Assembly: GCA_017302715.1 (NCBI GenBank)
Contig: JAFLCD010000003.1
Span: 147,154 to 211,153 of the forward strand
Reading direction: 5' to 3'
DNA: 64,000 bases
From: Deltaproteobacteria bacterium
Lineage (GTDB): Bacteria > Bdellovibrionota > UBA2394
Of this stretch, positions 18,726-27,460 are shown piece after piece (position 1 is the first letter of the stretch; each line of letters starts with the position of its first letter). The notes under the pieces are model-generated. The model was given only the letters and a program-made list of their open reading frames with translations. It searched no databases and was not told the origin of the DNA. The translations under genes and the position numbers were made by a program.

Positions 18726-19510
18726 AATCTCGAGCCCGACGCGGAGTGTTTTTACTTCCTTCGCTGCTAACAGCTGCGGCACTTTTTTCAGGATTTTATT
18801 CGATTATTTTTACTTTGAATTCGCTTTTGTTTGGCCGAGATAATTTTCATACGGCGGTAGTCGCGATTATTTTGGCAACTTTCTTTGATAGCATGGACGG
18901 CCGAGTGGCGCGTCTCATGAAAGCAGAATCGGAGTTTGGATCTCATTTCGATTCGATCGCCGATATGGTCTCGTTTGGAGTCGCGCCTGCGGTGCTTGTG
19001 TATGCATGGGCGCTTATTCATCTAGGGCGAATGGGTTGGCTCGGAGCCTTTTTGTTTTTAGCTTGCGCGGCGATTCGCTTAGCAAGATTCAATGTGATTT
19101 CGAGCCAAGGAATGTCAAAAAAATATTTTAAGGGATTATCTTCTCCGGTAGCTGCGGGTGGCTTGGCGCTTTGTTTGATGATGTTAGATTCGTGGCTCGA
19201 TAGTAGTGTTTTTTCATGGGCGATTCTCGGCATCACAATTTGCCTTTCGCTTTTGATGATCTCAAATGTTCGCTTTCGATCTTTTAAAGATCTCGATCTA
19301 AAAAAATATCGCGTTCAGTCATTGATGATCGGGATGCTTTTGATCGTTCTCATTTTTTCTTTTCATGAAGTGGCACTCTTTTTTATTTTTCTCATTTATC
19401 TTGCTTCAGGATTAATCGAGGAACTTATTTTATTTAGACGAAGAAGAAAATCTGATCCGTCCGTTCCGTTTCTGCCTTTTGGAGATAAAGAAGAAGATAC
19501 TGATCTTTAG
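18722..19510 (+). CDS. pssA: CDP-diacylglycerol--serine O-phosphatidyltransferase
   Basis: Makes phosphatidylserine, the precursor of phosphatidylethanolamine, from the CdsA product. The CDP-alcohol phosphatidyltransferase motif DG-x2-AR-x8-G-x3-D-x3-D is complete (MDGRVARLM...FGSHFDSIAD). There are about eight membrane helices. It is the integral-membrane type II enzyme, unlike the peripheral E. coli form. The GTG start at 18722 overlaps the tsaB stop. It is the last gene of the rpsB operon and its end overlaps the convergent gene by four bases. Confidence 0.93.
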   Translation: MKSRARRGVFLLPSLLTAAALFSGFYSIIFTLNSLLFGRDNFHTAVVAIILATFFDSMDGRVARLMKAESEFGSHFDSIADMVSFGVAPAVLVYAWALIHLGRMGWLGAFLFLACAAIRLARFNVISSQGMSKKYFKGLSSPVAAGGLALCLMMLDSWLDSSVFSWAILGITICLSLLMISNVRFRSFKDLDLKKYRVQSLMIGMLLIVLIFSFHEVALFFIFLIYLASGLIEELILFRRRRKSDPSVPFLPFGDKEEDTDL

Positions 19511-20241
19511 ATGGCCTTCGAAGCAGGCGACCATTCGAACGTGTGAATAATTCCATTGAGTTCGTAATAAACTAAAATTTTGGAATTTTCTTTTTCTAAA
19601 TTGGTATCTAGCTGGATAAAAGCTGTTGCTGCATTCATCAATTCATTTTGAAATTTTTCTATTTCGCGAGATTGTGAGGGATTAAATGCCTCTTCGCCCA
19701 TGCAAAGTTGAGTGGCTTCATCGATGAGAGCATCGAATTGATGCTCATTTAATTTTTCATCCGAAGCTTTGACTTCAGATAAAGTTCCGTGAATGGCGAG
19801 CACTCCATTTTTCTTCAGCATTTCTTGATGAACATCAGAGAAGGCCATGGTGGCGTACTCTAAATTGTTTTCGGATTCGCCGGATTTTAAAATTTTAGAA
19901 GTAATAATATGGGGAGTTCCTTCACTCGCTCCAAAAAATAAAAGTGTCCGCGCTTTTGAGTGATCGATTCCTGCAATTCCGTAACAAGATCGAATAAGTT
20001 TCATTTCATTTTGTGTTACGTGTGGCTTTACGGCTCTCTCTTCATGAAGTTCTTCTGATTTAAATTCTTCAGATTTTTTTTCTTCAATTTTTAAAATGGA
20101 GAGTGGATTTTCAAAGGTCGAATCACTTAAAGAAATTTCTTTTGAAGGAATTTGCATCGCAAATTTCTGAATAAAACTCAGACCTCCAAATGTAAGAAAC
20201 GCAAAAATGAGAACCATATAAATGGCGATTCGGCCGCTCAT
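19507..20241 (-). CDS. Hypothetical single-pass membrane protein
   Basis: Not recognised. Residues ~5-30 are a hydrophobic anchor (AIYMVLIFAFLTFGGLSFI), followed by a Glu/Lys/Ser-rich linker (to ~95) and a soluble domain that begins around SCYGIAGIDHSKARTLLFFG and ends with a strand-rich segment (KILVYYELNGIIHTFEW). There is no cleavage-site pattern, so it is probably anchored with the domain in the periplasm. The gene lies convergent with pssA (4-base overlap) and downstream of the methyltransferase-like gene, from which it is separated by a terminator. Confidence 0.6.
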   Translation of the reverse strand: MSGRIAIYMVLIFAFLTFGGLSFIQKFAMQIPSKEISLSDSTFENPLSILKIEEKKSEEFKSEELHEERAVKPHVTQNEMKLIRSCYGIAGIDHSKARTLLFFGASEGTPHIITSKILKSGESENNLEYATMAFSDVHQEMLKKNGVLAIHGTLSEVKASDEKLNEHQFDALIDEATQLCMGEEAFNPSQSREIEKFQNELMNAATAFIQLDTNLEKENSKILVYYELNGIIHTFEWSPASKAI

Positions 20242-20290
20242 AGTCTAAAAATCTGCAAGTATTGAGCCAGCTTTTAAGGTCCTTAGAGGC

Positions 20291-20333
20291 AATAAAAGCC
20301 TAAGTAGGCTTAGCGATGAGACATGGGTGTCTC
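20291..20333 (-). terminator. Double-hairpin terminator of the methyltransferase-like gene
   Basis: Read on the minus strand just after the gene's stop, a first hairpin (TGTCTC/GAGACA arms at 20328-20333 and 20318-20323) is followed by a second perfect 7-bp stem (AAGCCTA/TAGGCTT, arms 20296-20302 and 20305-20311) and a T-rich run (TTTTATT on that strand). This fits an intrinsic terminator. Confidence 0.7.
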
Positions 20334-20334
20334 G

Positions 20335-21480
20335 CTAGGGATTTGGGACCGTGAGTTCATAAATGGCAAATTGATGTCTCTTTGAATATCCATCTTCAAA
20401 CCGAGTTAAGATTCTATGCTGAACAGAGGGCGCAATGTTTTCACCAATATGGGCATACGACATCAGAAGTGCGGAGCCACCAGGATTCAATTTTGCGGGT
20501 AATTGCTGCACGAACCGACTTAAAATATTTCCGGACACATCGATTGTATTTGGGTTGTGAATATAATTGGGTGGAGGTGCTTCATACACAGGGACAGGAG
20601 CGTTAAATAATATTAAATCGTATGTATCTGAGACATTGTCCATTAAATCACTTTGCCAGGCTCGAACAAGATGATCGACCCAATGAATAGTCGCCGAGCT
20701 TTTTGTGTTGTACACAGCGAAAGGATTAATATCGACCGCATCTACGACTCTATCAAAATTTTTTGCTATGGTGATAGCTTCCAAGCCTGAACCGGATCCA
20801 ATAATTAAAATACGTTTTGCAGTTTCAATTCTTGATCGCGCCTGCGTGATGAGCGGGATGACATAAGGATTATAGGGTGTGTAAACGCTCTCAAATTTAG
20901 GAAGTCTTTGTTCACCCTGCGGCCAACGATAATTTTTTATACCTCCCAATAAAGATTCACTGAAAGCAAAGCTTTGCCCATGCATATAAATTTTTAGACC
21001 ATTCCAGTCCGAACGAATAAGTTCCCCATTAAAGGGATTACTTAAAAATTCTGCATTTTCTGAGAAAAAGTTTTGTTCTTTTGGATCTCCAAATTTGTAG
21101 GGCAGAAGGCGAAGGGCGTTAAACCTTCGTACTTGAGTGGGTTGGATAAACATCAGAGGATAGTTAGAACCTTCCCACTGCAAGTATAAAACATGAGAGG
21201 TGGGGTAGAGATCTTCACGAAATTGAAAAAGATAAGGAACGGTTGAGCTTTGAATATTTTCAACGACTAATTGAAAATCTCCATGCGCAGATTCAGCCAC
21301 TATTTCAGAATCATTAACCTCTCGATCTTTAAGAGCTTGAATAAAAAAGTGAGTGCTGATTTCTGGTGAGCTAGAAAGTTTTTTTAGTACTCCATCGCAA
21401 ACAATGGAGGCGGCATACGCATGAGAAAAATAAAAAATAAGAATCAAAATTAAAATCAAATTTTTCATTATTCTTATCAT
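20335..21480 (-). CDS. Exported protein with class I SAM-methyltransferase-like fold
   Basis: A 381-residue protein. The N-terminus (from Met5, MKNLILILILIFYFSHAYA) is a clear signal peptide. Residues ~30-200 are unrecognised. Residues ~210-380 look like a class I methyltransferase: motif I RILIIGSGSGLEA (224-234), an acidic residue D250 at the end of strand 2, and DLILFNAPVP (N293) in the motif IV place, which resembles NPPY-type enzymes. A methyltransferase fold behind a signal peptide is odd because SAM is cytoplasmic. It may bind another nucleotide or ligand, or the hydrophobic stretch may be an anchor. A terminator follows. Confidence 0.7.
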   Translation of the reverse strand: MIRIMKNLILILILIFYFSHAYAASIVCDGVLKKLSSSPEISTHFFIQALKDREVNDSEIVAESAHGDFQLVVENIQSSTVPYLFQFREDLYPTSHVLYLQWEGSNYPLMFIQPTQVRRFNALRLLPYKFGDPKEQNFFSENAEFLSNPFNGELIRSDWNGLKIYMHGQSFAFSESLLGGIKNYRWPQGEQRLPKFESVYTPYNPYVIPLITQARSRIETAKRILIIGSGSGLEAITIAKNFDRVVDAVDINPFAVYNTKSSATIHWVDHLVRAWQSDLMDNVSDTYDLILFNAPVPVYEAPPPNYIHNPNTIDVSGNILSRFVQQLPAKLNPGGSALLMSYAHIGENIAPSVQHRILTRFEDGYSKRHQFAIYELTVPNP

Positions 21481-21539
21481 TGGTTTGTAATCGCTTGCCC
21501 TTCAATAGAGATTAAAGTGCAAGAATAATGCCAAAATTT

Positions 21540-22583
21540 CTACATATTGGCTGCTAGAGGAGCGGCGATTGGTGGATTTTCGTAAAAACTGCCAGACTCT
21601 AATTTCTCGAAATACGTACCTAAAATATTTTGGAGTTTTTCATAGGTTAAAAATTCATCGCTAAACAATGATTCTTTAACTGCTTTATGCCCGGGCAGGC
21701 TTTTCATATAGCCGACCAAATGTTTTCTAAAGATATGACTTGAATGATAGAGGCCGTAATATTCCAAAATAAGTTCGTAATGTCGCAAAATAACTCTCAA
21801 TCGTTCTTGAGGTGAGACTTCTGCTAGTGGCGGCAGTCCACGAATCGCAGCATCGGCCTGCAAATAGAGCCAAGGATTTCCGATGGCGCCTCTTCCGATA
21901 GCAATGCCATCACAGCCTGTTACCTCGGCCATTTTTTTTGCACTTTCGTAACTTACGATGTCGCCGTTTCCGATAACCGGAATTTTCAAAATATTTTTAA
22001 GCCGTTCAATGTGGTCCCAGTGAGCTTGACCACCAAAAGCTTCGGCGCGAGTGCGTGCATGCAAGATCACAAAATCAACGCCTTCGCCTTCGTAAATTTT
22101 TCCGATTTCTTCGTAATTAATGAGGTCTTGATTCCAGCCTGATCTAAATTTTACAGAAAACGGCAGCGAAGTTTTTTTTCTGACGGTTTGAACAATCGAT
22201 TTTATAATTGAAGGATCGCGAAGCAAATTACTTCCGCCTCCACAACTCACTACTTTTTTTGCGGGGCATCCCATATTGATATTGATGCCGGCGGTTTCAT
22301 TTTCTAACAGAACATCCACAGCTTTGTCGGCAAGTGCGACTGTTCCCGCTGCAATCTGTGTCATCAAATCAGCGTCACGACGACCTAGCATCTTCATTGT
22401 CTTTTCATTTCGATAAACCAAAGCGTGCGAGTCGATCATCTCGGTAAAGAGCACGGGAATTTTAAATTCCTTCATCAAGATTCTGTAGGGTGGATCAGTG
22501 TAACCGGCCATCGGTGCCGAGAAAATTCGCGAGGGCAAAACGCTAGGCAATGTGGGCTTAAATCCGGTAAAAACTTCAGTCAT
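21540..22583 (-). CDS. dusB: tRNA-dihydrouridine synthase (DusB type)
   Basis: FMN enzyme that reduces uridine to dihydrouridine in the tRNA D-loop. Motifs: FSAPMAGYTDPPYR at the start, INMGCPAKKVVSCGGGSNL with the catalytic Cys, VKFRSGWN, HARTR, IGNGDI and GIAIGRGAIGNPW. Length 347 fits the family (321 in E. coli). The ATG (complement of 22581-22583) shares CATG with a possible divergent ispE start. The next gene downstream is the unrelated exported protein. Confidence 0.93.
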   Translation of the reverse strand: MTEVFTGFKPTLPSVLPSRIFSAPMAGYTDPPYRILMKEFKIPVLFTEMIDSHALVYRNEKTMKMLGRRDADLMTQIAAGTVALADKAVDVLLENETAGININMGCPAKKVVSCGGGSNLLRDPSIIKSIVQTVRKKTSLPFSVKFRSGWNQDLINYEEIGKIYEGEGVDFVILHARTRAEAFGGQAHWDHIERLKNILKIPVIGNGDIVSYESAKKMAEVTGCDGIAIGRGAIGNPWLYLQADAAIRGLPPLAEVSPQERLRVILRHYELILEYYGLYHSSHIFRKHLVGYMKSLPGHKAVKESLFSDEFLTYEKLQNILGTYFEKLESGSFYENPPIAAPLAANM

Positions 22584-23508
22584 GGGTAAAGGGAATCTTT
22601 CCAGGGCGATTACTTACAGTAAAGTGCTTTGCCCCGCCAAGGTGAATTTCATACTTAGGGTAGGGCTACCTTTGACGTCTGGACCTAAGAAAAATTTCCA
22701 TAAAATCGAGACTTTAATGCTGCCACTCAATTGGGGGGACCGGCTGAGTTTGAAGGTTCAGGGTGCAGAGAATACTCAGATTTTCTTAAAGTCAAAAAAT
22801 CTCAAACTCAATCCCAAGAAGAATTTAGTTTATCGAGCTGCTGAACTTTTTTCTAAGCAGATGAAAGTAAATTTTCGAGCAGAAATTCAACTTATAAAAA
22901 ATGTACCAACAGGAGCAGGCTTAGGTGGCGGAAGCAGCGATGCGGCGAAGACTTTAGAGCTTTTAGCAAATTGGTATTTAACATCTGGCGGATCGCGGGC
23001 GAGGCTTAAGAAAAATTTGCATTCGATGGCTGCAAAACTTGGATCTGATATTCCTTTTTTCTTAAAAAACACTCCAGCGTGGTGCACGGGTTTTGGAGAA
23101 AAATGTGATTGGCTTTCGCCAGGGAATTCTTGGCCATTAGTTTTAGTTTTGCCCACTCAAAAAGTTCCTACGCCTTGGGCTTATCGAGAGCTTGATCGCG
23201 CAAGAGAAAAATATCAGTCAGTGCAAATGAAAAGAGATTTTCCGAAATGGATTTTCGATTCAGAAATTAAAATCCCAAAACTTGAAAATGATTTTGAAGA
23301 AATTATTTTCAAATTAAAACCAGCGCTTAAAAATGCTGCAAAAGTTTTGGCCCAGTTCGGCGCCTTAGCGGTTCGTATGAGCGGATCAGGATCTAGTTTT
23401 TTTGGAGTCTACGAGTCTGAAGCAGTAGCAAAAAAAGCTGCTGCACAAATTCGCAGAAAAAAAATCAAAGCCCTTTTTGTGAAAGCAACGGGAGTTGCTC
23501 CCAAATGA
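22582..23508 (+). CDS. ispE: 4-diphosphocytidyl-2-C-methyl-D-erythritol kinase
   Basis: GHMP kinase of the MEP pathway; ATP-dependent phosphorylation of CDP-ME. Motifs: CPAKVNFILRV, FHKIETLMLPL, PTGAGLGGGSSDAAK (ATP loop) and VRMSGSGSSFFG. Three starts are possible: ATG 22552, which runs over dusB, ATG 22582, and GTG 22624. The last would begin just before the conserved CPAKVN block. I list 22582. The stop overlaps the next gene by ATGA. dxr, another MEP gene, is in the rpsB operon. Confidence 0.92.
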   Translation: MGKGNLSRAITYSKVLCPAKVNFILRVGLPLTSGPKKNFHKIETLMLPLNWGDRLSLKVQGAENTQIFLKSKNLKLNPKKNLVYRAAELFSKQMKVNFRAEIQLIKNVPTGAGLGGGSSDAAKTLELLANWYLTSGGSRARLKKNLHSMAAKLGSDIPFFLKNTPAWCTGFGEKCDWLSPGNSWPLVLVLPTQKVPTPWAYRELDRAREKYQSVQMKRDFPKWIFDSEIKIPKLENDFEEIIFKLKPALKNAAKVLAQFGALAVRMSGSGSSFFGVYESEAVAKKAAAQIRRKKIKALFVKATGVAPK

Positions 23509-24416
23509 GTTCCAAGAAAATCGCTGTGATTGCCCATGATGCAGGTGGAGCCGAAATCATCGCTGCTTGGATGAAGCGACATTTACAAAATGAGTTTTCT
23601 CTTTTTTTGGAGGGGCCGGCGATTAAAGTTTTTGAAAGGAGAGTTCATCCGACTCCACAGTTTGACGACTTTTCACAAATTGAAAATTTTTTAAAAGCAA
23701 AAAAGCCAGATCTTGTGATCACTTCTAGCAATTGGGGTGCTGATATTGAGAAAAAAGTTTGGAAGATGTGTGAAGAACTTCAACTAAAGTCCGTTCTCTT
23801 CGTCGATGGAATCGGGGATTTTCGTTACACCTTTGAATGGAATGGCAAAACTATTTTCCCCAAAGAGGTTTGGGTCGCTAACGAATATGCGATAGAAAAT
23901 ATCGCCAACTTAAAAATGCCTCGCGAATCTATTAAGCAAGAGAAGAATTATTATTTTGTGGATATGGCTGAAAGAGTGAAGACTCAAGAAAAAACGGAGC
24001 AAGATTCAAATCGCATTCTCTATACAGCCGAAAATATCAGCGCCTACGAAGCTGAGCATAATCTCACTGATCGAAGAAGCCGCGGATATAACGAAGTCGA
24101 AGCTTTAGAATATTTTTTTGAAAAAACTCAAGCTGGAAGTTTCGGAGATAATCCTAAAATACGAGTGCGACCGCATCCAACAGAGTCTACAGAAAAATAT
24201 TCTGCGATATTAAAAAAATTCGTCGCTTTAAATCCTGAATTTTCGGAACATGGTTCTGGGCTTGAGTCGGATTTGGCTTGGGCACAAAAAGTAGTTGGTT
24301 GTGAATCGACGGCATTGTTGGCTGCGCTAGCCTGTGGACGAGAGGTGTTTTCATGCATTCCTCTCAAAGCAAGAACGGGATGCCGATTCCCGCATAAGGA
24401 GATTAAGCGAATCTGA
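23505..24416 (+). CDS. Hypothetical GT-B/epimerase-like protein
   Basis: Not assigned to a named family. The 303-residue sequence starts AVIAHDAGGAEIIAAW, has a strand-helix pattern with DLVITSSNWGADIEKK and LKSVLFVDGIGDF, then a second half with RVRPHPTES and VVGCESTALLAALACGREV. The RPHP and the GxESTxxxxALxxGxxV pattern recall the nucleotide-sugar end of GT-B glycosyltransferases, CDP-glycerol transferases and UDP-GlcNAc 2-epimerase-like proteins. It overlaps ispE by 4 bases and the next gene by 1, so it is translationally coupled to both. A surface-polymer role is inference. Confidence 0.55.
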   Translation: MSSKKIAVIAHDAGGAEIIAAWMKRHLQNEFSLFLEGPAIKVFERRVHPTPQFDDFSQIENFLKAKKPDLVITSSNWGADIEKKVWKMCEELQLKSVLFVDGIGDFRYTFEWNGKTIFPKEVWVANEYAIENIANLKMPRESIKQEKNYYFVDMAERVKTQEKTEQDSNRILYTAENISAYEAEHNLTDRRSRGYNEVEALEYFFEKTQAGSFGDNPKIRVRPHPTESTEKYSAILKKFVALNPEFSEHGSGLESDLAWAQKVVGCESTALLAALACGREVFSCIPLKARTGCRFPHKEIKRI

Positions 24417-24994
24417 TGTTTGCAAAATTAAAACGAGTCGAGAGAAAAATTTTAGTGAAGTGGATTCGTTTTGCGCATGCGCATCAAGACTCTCATTGGC
24501 TTCCCGTATTTCTATTCATCGCACTTTTTCTCGACGGATTTTTAATGGTGATTCCAAGTATCGTTTGTTTGATCGTTGCTGTGACGATTAGTCCGCGGCG
24601 ATGGCTTTTGTTTGCAATGATTTTGAGTGTCGCGATGACTCTCAATAATGTTCTGACTTATTTACTTGGTCGCTATCTTCCGACGGATTGGATTCTCACG
24701 CACATTCAAAACTTAAATTTGGAGCCTCTTTGGAATCGGGCTAATCATGCCATCTTAGATTACGGAGTTTATGCAGGATTTCTTGGTGCAATCGCAGGGC
24801 TTCCGACTCAGTTGATGACGGCTATTATGGGTATTGCCGATGCACATCATACGGTGGATGCTAGCATAGGACCTGCGCGATCGATCTTTCTTCCTGCTAT
24901 TTTATTCGTCTTTATGGGGCATCTGCTTAAGGGCCTCGTGATTGCCATTTTGACTCGTTATGGATGGTTGAAGCTCGAGAAAAAATTCGGATAA
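24416..24994 (+). CDS. Membrane protein of the YqaA/DedA (VTT) type
   Basis: 192 residues with about five hydrophobic segments (PVFLFIALFLDGFLMVIPS, LLFAMILSVAMTLNNVLTYLLG, YAGFLGAIAGLPTQLMTAIMG, FLPAILFVFMGHLLKGLVIAI). The re-entrant-like G-x-x-x-G-x-P arrangement (FLGAIAGLPTQ) resembles DedA/VTT-domain proteins thought to act as lipid scramblases or in undecaprenyl-phosphate recycling. Assignment is tentative. It is coupled to the upstream gene by TGATG and ends the ispE transcript. Confidence 0.55.
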   Translation: MFAKLKRVERKILVKWIRFAHAHQDSHWLPVFLFIALFLDGFLMVIPSIVCLIVAVTISPRRWLLFAMILSVAMTLNNVLTYLLGRYLPTDWILTHIQNLNLEPLWNRANHAILDYGVYAGFLGAIAGLPTQLMTAIMGIADAHHTVDASIGPARSIFLPAILFVFMGHLLKGLVIAILTRYGWLKLEKKFG

Positions 24995-25101
24995 CGCGTC
25001 CGCGCAGACTTTTAATTTAACTTAAATAAAAACTCTTCTTTCGGATGATGGACAAAGCCTCGAAAGCTTTTTAGCTTAATACAGTCGCTTTCATTTTATA
25101 T

Positions 25102-25174
<73 letters not shown>

Positions 25175-25249
25175 TTGTTTCGTCCTTAAATTGTTAAGCC
25201 TCGATACTCGCTTGCAGTGTACGTAACTGTAAGTTAAAAATCGCCGGTC

Positions 25250-25969
25250 ATGGGCGAAAAGATTGTCCTCATTTGCGTTTTCTTAGGTTTTGCGATTCCT
25301 CATTTCGCAACGGCCGGAACATACAGCCAATGTGCGGAGTATTTAAGAGCGGCAGGATTAAGAGTTCGCACCTGGAATCGGCAGCCTCTTTTTACGAGCT
25401 CTACTTCACCTATTAAAATTGGACTCCTTATCTCGCCTGATTTTATTTACGAAGGAACGCCTGATGTAAAATGGTTTGGACTTTCGGATGTAAAAAATAG
25501 AAGAGTTCTGCAGATTATAGATGCTAACGAAATTAATGATCCCCAAAAATTAAAGACAAGCCTCGAGGATCTTGCAAAAAAAAATGATGTGGTCGCGATT
25601 TTAGCTCATGGCAATCCAGCGACGGTTGCCCTAAATGAAAAATTTTCAATAACGGCAGAAAATATTCCCCTGATCGAAAGTGCTTTCGGAAAACCTCTCT
25701 TGCTGATTTCTTGTGGCGCAGGAATGTGCTCAATTAGCGGCGAAGAAGCCGTGCACTTTAGTGCGTCGCCTCAAGCAATTGATTTACGAGAGCAAATTGC
25801 TGTTCAGCTTGCAATGCGAAGTGGTTTTAATCGAGTGATCGCACCCAATTATACAATTCAAAGAGGCTTAGATTGGCTTCCGACTATAGGAATGTTTGGT
25901 TTTTTACCAACAGGTGTAAGGGGCTCAAAATCATCTCGATGGCGAATTTTTGAGAGAATTTCTGATTAG
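25250..25969 (+). CDS. Secreted protein with possible clan-CD (caspase-like) His/Cys dyad
   Basis: 239 residues with a signal peptide (MGEKIVLICVFLGFAIPHFATAG). The hydrophobic strand VVAILAH ends in His120-Gly, and the next strand PLLLISCG ends in Cys155-Gly. This strand-HG / strand-C layout, about 35 residues apart, is the template of clan-CD cysteine proteases (caspase, gingipain, CHAT, C80). A later segment, EQIAVQLAMRSGFNRVIAPN, resembles the helix and strand after the Cys in those folds. No named family is assigned. It stands alone after tRNA-Gln. Protease activity is inference. Confidence 0.6.
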   Translation: MGEKIVLICVFLGFAIPHFATAGTYSQCAEYLRAAGLRVRTWNRQPLFTSSTSPIKIGLLISPDFIYEGTPDVKWFGLSDVKNRRVLQIIDANEINDPQKLKTSLEDLAKKNDVVAILAHGNPATVALNEKFSITAENIPLIESAFGKPLLLISCGAGMCSISGEEAVHFSASPQAIDLREQIAVQLAMRSGFNRVIAPNYTIQRGLDWLPTIGMFGFLPTGVRGSKSSRWRIFERISD

Positions 25970-26030
25970 GTCAGCAAAGTGAATGAGTTAAATTTGCGTC
26001 TCTTTTTTTAATCCGTTAAATCTTAAAATC

Positions 26031-26762
26031 ATGGGTAGACAATGGTTATACGCAAAACGAATGGTGGCTGGCCTTAAGAAGGGTCGAGTAACGGGCAAAT
26101 TGGTTCGTGAAATTTCTGTGGCTGCCAAAATGGGTGGTGCAGATCCCGAGATGAATCCGCGACTTTTTGCGGCGATTGAAAAAGCAAAAAAAGAAAGTGT
26201 TTCGCGAGATGCAATTGATCGCGCCATCAAAAAGGGTGCGGGCATCGGAGATGAAAAACTTACTTTAGAACATATGGTGTTCGAAGGTTATGCGCCTAAC
26301 AAAGTCGCGGTGATCGTCGAGGCTTATACCGACAACGTCACACGAACAACGCCTGAGATTCGCGTGCTTTTTCGAAAAGGCCAACTTGGCACCACTGGCT
26401 CAAATAAATTTTTATTTAATCCTGTTGGAATTGTTGAGGCTTATCATTCGGATGTAAAAACAGATCGAGAAGCTGCGGCGATTGAATCGGGAGCGGATGA
26501 TTTTGTGATTCTTACGAGCGAACAAAATGATGATATTCCAAGCGATGTCGCTGGTTGCCGTTTTTTATGTGATCGAAGTGATGTGCATAAAGTTTCAAAA
26601 TGGCTTTCTGAAAATTCATGGACAGTCATTACTGCTGAACAAGGTTATGTTCCCAAGCAAATGGCGGAGCTTTCTGAAGAACAAAAATCCGAAACCGGCG
26701 AATTCTTGCAAGCTCTTGATGATCACGACGATGTCCATCGCGTTTGGGCGGCGATGGAGTGA
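26031..26762 (+). CDS. YebC/PmpR-family regulator
   Basis: 243 residues with the typical block KLVREISVAAKMGGADPEMN, then IEKAKKESVSRDAIDRAIKKGAG, GYAPNKVAVIVEAYTDN, and a C-terminal DDHDDVHRVW. YebC proteins are DNA-binding regulators or act on ribosomes stalled at proline stretches. The N-terminus is MGRQW and not the usual MAGHSKW, so it may be the YeeN-type paralogue. It is likely monocistronic; a VOC gene remnant lies after its stop on the other strand. Confidence 0.88.
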   Translation: MGRQWLYAKRMVAGLKKGRVTGKLVREISVAAKMGGADPEMNPRLFAAIEKAKKESVSRDAIDRAIKKGAGIGDEKLTLEHMVFEGYAPNKVAVIVEAYTDNVTRTTPEIRVLFRKGQLGTTGSNKFLFNPVGIVEAYHSDVKTDREAAAIESGADDFVILTSEQNDDIPSDVAGCRFLCDRSDVHKVSKWLSENSWTVITAEQGYVPKQMAELSEEQKSETGEFLQALDDHDDVHRVWAAME

Positions 26763-26789
26763 TATGAAAATTTCTCAAGAATCCAGCAT

Positions 26790-26973
26790 CCTTTACTTTG
26801 CAACCTCGCATAACTGATCTGACCGCTGTCGTTTGAGTTTCCACAGAAGTTGGTTTTGGAGTTTCTTCACTTACTTCTACTAGAATTTCATAACCCAGCG
26901 GCTTCAATGCTTTCGTATAAAAATTTTTGCTCTTTTTAAAATCGCTTACTGAATATCCGACATGATCGATCAT
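26790..26973 (-). pseudogene. VOC/glyoxalase-family gene remnant
   Basis: From the ATG at the complement of 26971-26973, the frame reads MIDHVGYSVSDFKKSKNFYT then ALKPLGYEIL, which is the first strand-helix unit of VOC proteins, including the His metal ligand. Similarity stops at about residue 33. The frame then runs on without family features and enters the antisense of yebC at 26762. VOC proteins of this group are about 120-130 residues, so roughly three quarters are missing. The exact 3' limit of the remnant is approximate. Confidence 0.65.
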
Positions 26974-26994
26974 AAAATCCTCAAATAAAAAAAT

Positions 26995-27459
26995 TTACTC
27001 TTTTGGCGGTGAAATTCCTTTTTTTATCCAAATTTCATCAGGGCAGCAATTTTTGTGAATTCTAACATCTTTAATTTTTCCATTTAAGCCAGGAAGAAAA
27101 ACAATATTCCAAGTGTTTTTGTTCTTTTTCCAACCTTCACAAATCTGATAGGCAGGAATTCGATCAGAAAAAAAATACCCGGTGTATGGTCCAAGTTCTG
27201 ATTTTATTTCTTGAATAGTCTTGCCTATATAATTTTTGCTTTTAATTAGACTGACGGACATTTTCGCTCTTTCTTCTGTGGTAGCAGTACGAAATTTTTC
27301 AATTGAAAATAAATCTTTTCCCCAGAGCTTTTCTGCGTGTTCTAGATCCATCCATTCCTGGTCTTTCTCAAAGGGAGATAAATTTTCGTAAGCCCATGTG
27401 CCTAAGCACGTGAGCGAAAATAATATTATTGCAAACCAGATAAAGCTTTTACTTTTCAT
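26995..27459 (-). CDS. Membrane-anchored BamE/SmpA-like small protein
   Basis: 154 residues. A single hydrophobic helix (residues ~5-24, FIWFAIILFSLTCLGTWAY) is followed by a charged region and a fold that resembles BamE/SmpA-OmlA modules: SKNYIGKTIQEIKSELGPYTG, then a YQICEGW strand and GLNGKIKDVRIHKN. It contains a C-terminal Cys-Cys pair. It starts one base after the DUF6973 gene's stop, so the two are coupled. Possibly the partner or immunity factor of that protein (inference). Confidence 0.6.
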   Translation of the reverse strand: MKSKSFIWFAIILFSLTCLGTWAYENLSPFEKDQEWMDLEHAEKLWGKDLFSIEKFRTATTEERAKMSVSLIKSKNYIGKTIQEIKSELGPYTGYFFSDRIPAYQICEGWKKNKNTWNIVFLPGLNGKIKDVRIHKNCCPDEIWIKKGISPPKE

Positions 27460-27460
27460 T

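Noticed and set aside
24995-25100. Weak AAAGC/GCTTT hairpin with T's before tRNA-Gln as a terminator
   Set aside because: The stem is only 5 bp with a 7-base loop and is not convincing.
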